Of a stretch of DNA of 40,464 bases, positions 35,291-40,464 are shown one piece after another. How positions within the stretch are numbered: the stretch's first letter is position 1; the number at the start of each line of letters is the position of its first letter. The DNA is taken from positions 101,895 to 142,358 of the forward strand of contig NZ_BLAE01000018.1 in the NCBI RefSeq assembly GCF_009687865.1. The letters run 5' to 3'. The position numbers and the translations under genes were made by a program. The stretch is from Acrocarpospora macrocephala (GTDB lineage: Bacteria > Actinomycetota > Actinomycetes > Streptosporangiales > Streptosporangiaceae). A model generated the notes under the pieces. It saw only the letters and a list, made by a program, of their open reading frames with translations. It was not told where the DNA came from and searched no databases.

Positions 35291-36100
35291 ATGAAACACA
35301 GCACGCTGGGACTCCGGTACGCCGCCCGATCCGATGTCGGGCAGCGCCGCCAGAAGAACGAGGACTCGGCCTACGCGAGCGGGCGGCTGCTCGCCCTCGC
35401 CGACGGCATGGGCGGCCACCCGCACGGCGCCGTCGCCGGGGCCACCGCGATCCGAGTGCTGTCCGGGCTGCCCATGGACGGCGAGCCGATCGCCGCGCTG
35501 GAGGCCGCGGTGCACGCCGCCGCCCAGACGCTGAAGAGCATGGCGGAGGCCGACCCCGCGATGAACGGCATGGGCACCACGCTGACCGCCATGCTGTGGA
35601 ACGGCCAGGGCTTCGCGCTGGCCCATGTCGGCGACTCGCGCGGCTACATGCTGCGCGACGGCGTGCTGTACCAGATCACCCACGACCACACGCTGGTGCA
35701 GTCCCTGGTGGACGACGGCCGGATGACGCCGGAGCAGGCGGCCGAGCATCCGCGACGGTCGATGCTGATGCGCGCGCTGGAGAGCACCGGCAACGTGAAC
35801 CCCGACATGTCCTCGCGCGGGGCCTACCCCGGCGACCGCTACCTGCTCTGCTCGGACGGCCTGCCCGCCGTCGTGTCGCCGGACACGATCCACGAGATTC
35901 TCACCTCCGTCGCCGACCTCGACACCGTCGCGCGCACCCTCGTCGACCTCGCCAACCGGGGCGGCGGCCCCGACAACATCACCTGCGTCGTCGCCGACGT
36001 GGTCGAAATGCCCGCCGACTGCACCGAAGACGAGCACCCCATCATGGTCGGCGCCGCTTCCTCCGATCAAGACCCAACCCCTGACTCGGCCCGCCTTTGA
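35291..36100 (+). CDS. PP2C-family protein phosphatase
   Basis: A 269-residue metal-dependent Ser/Thr phosphatase. Signature motifs: RSDVGQRRQKNEDSAY, ALADGMGGHPHG (D38), GMGTTLT, AHVGDSRGYML, LLCSDGL and GGPDNITCVV (D228). There is no transmembrane span, matching the soluble kinase across the methylase. The ATG at 35291 is preferred over a GTG at 35258 because the family start aligns there and a promoter ends six bases upstream. It is divergent from the DNA methylase and likely reverses phosphorylation by the nearby kinase. Confidence 0.92.
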   Translation: MKHSTLGLRYAARSDVGQRRQKNEDSAYASGRLLALADGMGGHPHGAVAGATAIRVLSGLPMDGEPIAALEAAVHAAAQTLKSMAEADPAMNGMGTTLTAMLWNGQGFALAHVGDSRGYMLRDGVLYQITHDHTLVQSLVDDGRMTPEQAAEHPRRSMLMRALESTGNVNPDMSSRGAYPGDRYLLCSDGLPAVVSPDTIHEILTSVADLDTVARTLVDLANRGGGPDNITCVVADVVEMPADCTEDEHPIMVGAASSDQDPTPDSARL

Positions 36101-36600
36101 CTCACAGAGGGCCCGTCATTCGGTTCAGCATTCTCTGTACGACGGCGAGGGCGCAAGGGCAGGTCAACCACCAGCTTGTATGACGGCATCCACGGCCGGC
36201 TGGCCGCCCGCTCGCCTGCGATGCGCAACGCCAGGGAAAACCTGCCGCACAGCCTGACCGGCTCGGCCAGGTCCTCCGGCGAGTCCTCTTTCCGGTAGTC
36301 GGCGGTCACATTCCTGATCAGGTCCAGCGACTCCGCTTCCACGAGCATGTCGACCCGGACGCGGTTGGCCCCGTCGCGAGCCACTAGCCTGGACATCCAG
36401 CTCCGGCTCATCACGACCACCAGGCAGCTGTCGATGCCTGGAAGCAGCGGATGCACCTGGGCCTCGCTCACCGCGTTGCACAGCACGATCAGCACGTTGC
36501 CCGGCGAGCCGTGAACGAAATAGAGCCGCGCGGTCTTCGAGTTCTAGCGGGATCGCGCTGATTGGCACCTCAAGCGCGCGCAGAACCCGGCCTTCTGGAC
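36100..36600 (-). pseudogene. Remnant of an NB-ARC/AfsR-type regulator
   Basis: Minus-strand fragments match the NB-ARC part of SARP/AfsR-like regulators. The order is RVLRALEVPISAIPLELED, AALFRSRLAG, LIVLCNAVSEAQVHPLLPG, DSCLVVVMSR, then LCGRFSLALRIAGERAASRP. The first part is in a different frame from the rest: a shift (apparent two-base loss) occurs near 36498. The Walker-B-like VLDNA is now VLCNA. Neither the N-terminal BTAD/HTH nor the TPR part is present. It is clearly non-functional. Confidence 0.75.
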
Positions 36601-36694
36601 CGCCACGCTTCCTCAGTGACAGCCGGACGCCGACAGGAGGCCAGCTTCAATGGAAGGGCTCGCTCCTCAACATGGGAGATCGAGCAAGCCGTGG

Positions 36695-37227
36695 CTACGT
36701 TCGAAGAAGGAGTAATGTCCTCGCTGATCGCGTAAGTCCCGCGATCGGTGCCCGCCAGCGTGTAGCCAACCCGAGTTGATGTATCGGACTCCACCAGCAA
36801 GCAACGCCCCGCTCGTCATAGCGGACCTCGTGCGTGACATCCGGCCCCAGGATTACCACTTCCGGCAACGCGCCCATCACTTCCAACGGCCGGACGGCAT
36901 CCGGACCCACGAGCCGGACGAGCCCGCCGTATTCGTGCCGGAGCCGGAGGAGGCGGTGTTCTATCGAAGATATGGAGTAACCCGGTTCTTCAACTACCCG
37001 GACACGCCAGGTGCGGAACTCCGCCCGAGCGATGCGCTCGTACTAGCCTCGAAGCGACTCGCGCCGCTGGTCGAGCAGCTGGAGCGCCTTTCTCCAGTCC
37101 CCCTGGCTTCCCAGCTGCCCATCGCCGCGTTATTGAAAGGCTTGGCGAGTTCTAGCTTCCAGAAATCATCTTGTCTGATAGCCCAGAAGTCCTCAGCGAA
37201 ATCGTAACGATATTCCGCAGTGGCCAT
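36695..37227 (-). pseudogene. Decayed DUF6879-type gene
   Basis: An ATG at 37227 opens MATAEYRYDFAEDFW...DDFWKLELAKPF, like DUF6879 proteins that accompany Xre/DUF397 genes in actinomycetes. After GSWEA the similarity moves to another frame (GDWRKALQLLDQRRESLRG). It then hits an in-frame TAG near 37050 and continues as YERIARAEFRTWRVRVVEE and ALPEVVILGPDVTHEVRYDERG. At least one frameshift and one stop are therefore present. The C-terminus near 36700 is also scrambled. Confidence 0.65.
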
Positions 37228-37245
37228 CCGGTCACCACGAGACAC

Positions 37246-37818
37246 ATCAAGAAGATCACGCGCCCGGCATATCCGACTTCGCCGTGATGAGCATGAAACG
37301 GAATTACTACCAGCCTTTTGTCAGCAGGCTCGCCAGATAGCACGAATCCTTATGCGACACCGGCTGACATTGGCCCAACAACTAGTGATCCTATACCCAT
37401 CATGACAAGGCATCGCCACTCAGGATTCGATCAGGTCCGAACGAATAGGGAACCACTTCCCCCACCCATCACCAACATCGGATATGCAACCGAATATTCG
37501 ACCCAGGCCCTAAAATCGCGACATTTTTAGTTCTCATCGAGAGGGTCCGCCATTAGCCGAGGTGTTAGCAAAATCACAAGATCGTCCGACGAACAAAGAA
37601 TCCCTGACGGGAAGCTCTGGCCAGAGGCCTAATTATGGGGAGCCGCCACCTACGCGCTATCAGGACTACGGAGAGTACCCAGGCACCTCCAGATCCGTAT
37701 GGCAGCCATCGCGCAGGCGCCCTCGTCCTGCGAGCCATCAAAACCGACCACTATCAGGATGGAAGATTAAATGATATGAAAACACCTGGACGTGATCATC
37801 GACACGAACGGGGCGCAT
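37246..37818. other. Gene-poor, lower-GC gap before the LamG gene
   Basis: This stretch is visibly richer in A and T than the rest of the window. Short open frames here (for example 37318-37530 and 37562-37774) have no good ribosome-binding sites, family motifs or typical codon bias. No tRNA, terminator or repeat was recognised. It probably continues the decayed region to the left and supplies the promoter of the next gene. Confidence 0.5.
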
Positions 37819-37824
37819 GTGAGA

Positions 37825-40464
37825 ATGTCCGTCAAAATACGACTATTAATGGTCGCCGGGGTCATCGCATCGCTACTCACAGTATCTCCGGCATCTGCGG
37901 AAGAAATAACACCGACTCCAGCACCGGTGCAACCGCAGCCGCCGGTGACGCAATTCCCCAGACCGGAGGATCCCGACCTCGCATTACGGCAGGCCATCGC
38001 TGCCGCGAGGGAGCAGAACAAACCCATCGAAGTGACAGCGGTCGGCACGGAATCCAGTTGGACCTGGGCGTACCCGGACGGAAAGCTCACCACCCAGTCC
38101 TTCGCCGGGCAGGCGCGGGTGAAGCAGGCGGACGGTTCATTCCGCTGGGTGGACACCACTCTGGTGGCCGACGGCGACCGGGTTCGCCCTAAGGTGGCCG
38201 TCGCCGAGGTCGAGCTCGGTGGGGGCGACAGCCCTTTCCTGGCGTCCATGGAACGCGACGGGCAGCGTTTCGCCCTCGACTGGCAGGACCGGCTCCCCCA
38301 GCCACGGCTCGACGGCAACAAGGCGATCTACCCGGACGCGGCGGGACCGGGCGCGGACGTCGTGGTCACCGCGCTGGCTGGGGGTTTCCGGCATGACGTC
38401 GTCATCCGGCAGCGGCCGTCGGGGCCGGTGGAGTACCGGTTGCCCATCACCACCGAGGGCCTGGACCTGGCCGAGGCCAAGGGCGGGGGCCTGAAGCTCA
38501 CCGACAACAAGGGCAAGACGGTGGCCTCCGCAGCCACGCCGTATGTCGAGGAGGCCCCCAGCAGCGACCCGAAGAGCGGCATCGCCCATCGTGGCCGCAT
38601 CGACCTGAAGCTCGCCCGGGGCGAGGGCGGGGGTCGAGTGCTGGTGGTCCGGCCGGACCCGGCTTTCCTGGCCGACAAGAACACCACCTACCCGGTTACC
38701 GTGGACCCGGTCGTCTCGCTGACCGCGACCACCGACGCCTGGGTGGAGCACGTGAACAACACGGCCAACTCCACCGGCGAAGTCTTCAACGTGGGCACCG
38801 GGACGTACTGGGCGCAGGAGCGCCAGTGCCAGGGCAGCGTGTGCACCTCGACCAACAAGATCTTCCCGCAGTTCGTACGCGGGTACGTGAAGTTCCAGGA
38901 CTCCAGCGAGTACCTCGGCAAGTACATCGACTCGGCGAGCATCCAGCTGGTCGGCTACTACACGGGTCCGTGCACCGACGCGGTCATCACGGCCTCGGCG
39001 ATCACCTCGGCATGGAGCACCACCGGCCTGTCCTGGAACACCCGCCCGCCGACGACCAGCACGGGCGCAGTGACCACTCAGCCGTCCTGTGATTCCGGGA
39101 TTATCACCAACTCCATCAACGTGACCGAGATGGCCCGCACCTGGGCGGCCGGGACGCCCAACCACGGGGTCGAGCTGAAATCGAACGAGGACCCGCGCTC
39201 GACCTGGCCGGACGACCCCAACCCCCGAGTGACCCAGTACTGGTCGTTCGACTCGGTGGAGTCCGGCCAGAGTCCGGCCATGCTCAGTGTGACGTACCTG
39301 CTGCCGCCGGAGATCCCGACCGTCACCGGGGAGTCGATCGACTCGATCGTCGGCAACGACGCGATCTCCCGCACCACCGACGTGAAGATCAACTACTCGA
39401 CCACGGCGCTGGACGGGAAGAAGCTCGACTACCTGGTCTCCATCGCGGACCCGACCACTGCCCTCGGCGCGCCCGAACCGACGCCGACACCGACACCCAC
39501 TCCGCCCCCGCCTGGCGGAGGCGACACGCAGGCGGCGGCGCACTGGCGGCTGGACGAGCCGTCCGGCACGACCGCTCTGGACACCTCGGGCCACGGCCAC
39601 GATGCGCTGATCTCTAGCCTGGCCACCCGCGGCCCTGGCCGGTTCGGCGGCGCCGTCACCCGAACCCCGGCGGGGTCGGTGGCCATGGCGACCACGCCCG
39701 TCCTGCGCACTGACCAGAGCTACACGGTCGCCGGATGGCTCAAGCTCAACGACCGGGCCGGCTGGTACCAACTCGCGCAACAGAACGGCACCACCCGCGC
39801 CCCCTTCTACCTGGGCGTGGACGCCGGAAGCGGCGACATCCTCTACGTCCATTACAGCGCCGACACCGCCAGTCCCACGCAGTACGGCGTGTACTCCGGC
39901 GTGGATGCCCCCGTCGGCCAATGGTTCCACCTGGCCGGAGTCTACGACGCCACCGCCGGACGACTATCGGTCTACCTCAACGGAAGCCTCCTCGGCACCA
40001 CCACCGGCGTCCCCGCCAGCTGGAACGCCACCGGTCCCACCACGATCGGCACCCACATCAACGGATCAATCGACGACGTCCGCCTCTACCAGAAGGCGCT
40101 GACCGCCACCCAGATCGGCCGCCTGGTCAACCTGCGTGGCTACTGGCCGATGGACGAGGGCACGGGAACGTTCACCGCCGACGCCGCCGGACAGGGCCAG
40201 ACAGCAACCTTGCACCCGTCCGCCACCTGGGGTCCCGGCAAGTTCGGCCGATCTCTCACCAAGGCCGGGGGGATAGCAGCCACGGCGGCGGGTCCCGCGC
40301 TGCGCACTGACCAGAGCTACACGGTCGCGGGATGGCTCAAGCTCAACGACAGGGCCGGCTGGTACCAACTCGCGCAACAGAACGGCACCACCCGCGCCCC
40401 CTTCTACCTGGGCGTGGACGCCGGAAGCGGCGACATCCTCTACGTCCATTACAGCGCCGACACC
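37825..40464 (+). CDS. Giant secreted DNRLRE / LamG protein, 3' end outside window
   Basis: Open for 880 codons to the right edge. A signal peptide (MSVKIRLLMVAGVIASLLTV, cleavage near PASAEE) is followed by an N-terminal region rich in beta strands (about 30-290). A DNRLRE-type module comes next (ATTDAWVEHVNN, then ATTAW-like repeats and RTWAAGTPNHGVELKS). After a TPTPTPTPPPPGGG linker, two LamG/concanavalin jellyroll modules begin (HWRLDEPSGTTALDTSGHG and GYWPMDEGTGTFTADAAG). Homologs are often 2000+ residues and can end in RHS or polymorphic-toxin domains, but that part is not visible. The ATG at 37825 is taken; a GTG at 37819 with GGGG five bases upstream is equally good. Likely cell-wall associated. 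Confidence 0.87.
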   Translation, partial: MSVKIRLLMVAGVIASLLTVSPASAEEITPTPAPVQPQPPVTQFPRPEDPDLALRQAIAAAREQNKPIEVTAVGTESSWTWAYPDGKLTTQSFAGQARVKQADGSFRWVDTTLVADGDRVRPKVAVAEVELGGGDSPFLASMERDGQRFALDWQDRLPQPRLDGNKAIYPDAAGPGADVVVTALAGGFRHDVVIRQRPSGPVEYRLPITTEGLDLAEAKGGGLKLTDNKGKTVASAATPYVEEAPSSDPKSGIAHRGRIDLKLARGEGGGRVLVVRPDPAFLADKNTTYPVTVDPVVSLTATTDAWVEHVNNTANSTGEVFNVGTGTYWAQERQCQGSVCTSTNKIFPQFVRGYVKFQDSSEYLGKYIDSASIQLVGYYTGPCTDAVITASAITSAWSTTGLSWNTRPPTTSTGAVTTQPSCDSGIITNSINVTEMARTWAAGTPNHGVELKSNEDPRSTWPDDPNPRVTQYWSFDSVESGQSPAMLSVTYLLPPEIPTVTGESIDSIVGNDAISRTTDVKINYSTTALDGKKLDYLVSIADPTTALGAPEPTPTPTPTPPPPGGGDTQAAAHWRLDEPSGTTALDTSGHGHDALISSLATRGPGRFGGAVTRTPAGSVAMATTPVLRTDQSYTVAGWLKLNDRAGWYQLAQQNGTTRAPFYLGVDAGSGDILYVHYSADTASPTQYGVYSGVDAPVGQWFHLAGVYDATAGRLSVYLNGSLLGTTTGVPASWNATGPTTIGTHINGSIDDVRLYQKALTATQIGRLVNLRGYWPMDEGTGTFTADAAGQGQTATLHPSATWGPGKFGRSLTKAGGIAATAAGPALRTDQSYTVAGWLKLNDRAGWYQLAQQNGTTRAPFYLGVDAGSGDILYVHYSADT
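39703..40464 (+). repeat. Near-identical LamG segment repeated at 597-bp spacing
   Basis: 39703-39867 and 40300-40464 match over 165 bp with two differences that I can see (at about 39731 and 39753 of copy 1). Flanking parts of the two LamG modules are much more diverged. The second copy reaches the window edge, so its real length is unknown. This indicates recent duplication or gene conversion within the module array. Confidence 0.9.

Noticed and set aside
32614-36100. Complete Pgl or BREX defence system
   Set aside because: Only a methylase, kinase and PP2C are present; no PglZ, PglY/BrxC ATPase, Lon or other core component.
37318-37774. Two small plus-strand frames as genes
   Set aside because: No ribosome-binding site, atypical composition and no family similarity that I recognise.
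1-40464. tRNA genes, IS elements or integrases
   Set aside because: I looked for clover-leaf patterns, transposase or recombinase motifs and terminal repeats, including at both edges of the island, and saw none convincing.

Overview
The window is high-GC DNA from an actinobacterium, most likely Streptosporangiales (Nonomuraea/Streptosporangium-like). This placement rests on the gene order, on NrtL next to lysA, on the Arg/Asp-rich Rho and on the LamG/DNRLRE and DUF6879 families. No rRNA or 16S marker is present, so genus is not fixed. The backbone is the conserved actinobacterial block argS/nrtL-lysA-hom-thrC-thrB-rho-rpmE-prfA-prmC-tsaC, which is contiguous in Mycobacterium tuberculosis. Here it lies on the minus strand and is split by two insertions.

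Region by region (left to right): 1-2025 is the 5' part of a very repetitive Pro-rich protein gene (minus, runs off the left edge). 2272-5181 holds tsaC, prmC, prfA and rpmE (tRNA t6A, release-factor methylation, release factor 1, ribosomal protein L31). 5442-7811 (plus) carries two tandem paralogous secreted proteins with duplicated promoters and strong terminators. 7999-10043 (minus) is a LuxR-type response regulator and its histidine kinase. 10382-12427 is rho, preceded by a putative leader peptide, then thrB and thrC to 14795.

15056-29201 is a roughly 14-kb island between thrC and hom. It contains a GT2 glycosyltransferase, a polysaccharide deacetylase, a methyltransferase/coiled-coil/glycosyltransferase fusion, a GT4, two polytopic GT-C-like membrane proteins, a CgeB-like glycosyltransferase with a decayed GT2 domain, and two tandem asparagine-synthetase-like ligases without an N-terminal cysteine. 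It looks like a cell-surface glycan system with an ATP-dependent amide-forming step; the product is unknown.

29247-32604 is hom, lysA and nrtL. 32614-36100 is a Ser/Thr kinase, an adenine-specific DNA methylase with an HTH, and a divergent PP2C phosphatase: a compact DNA-modification plus phospho-signalling set. 36100-37227 is a gene graveyard (NB-ARC regulator and DUF6879 remnants), followed by about 0.6 kb without a recognisable gene. From 37825 a giant secreted DNRLRE/LamG protein runs off the right edge.

Regulatory signals: strong intrinsic terminators follow both secreted paralogs and rho. Several genes (both Asn-synthetase-like genes, the DNA methylase, PP2C and perhaps lysA) have a -10-like hexamer 6-7 nt before the start codon and no Shine-Dalgarno sequence, suggesting leaderless transcripts.
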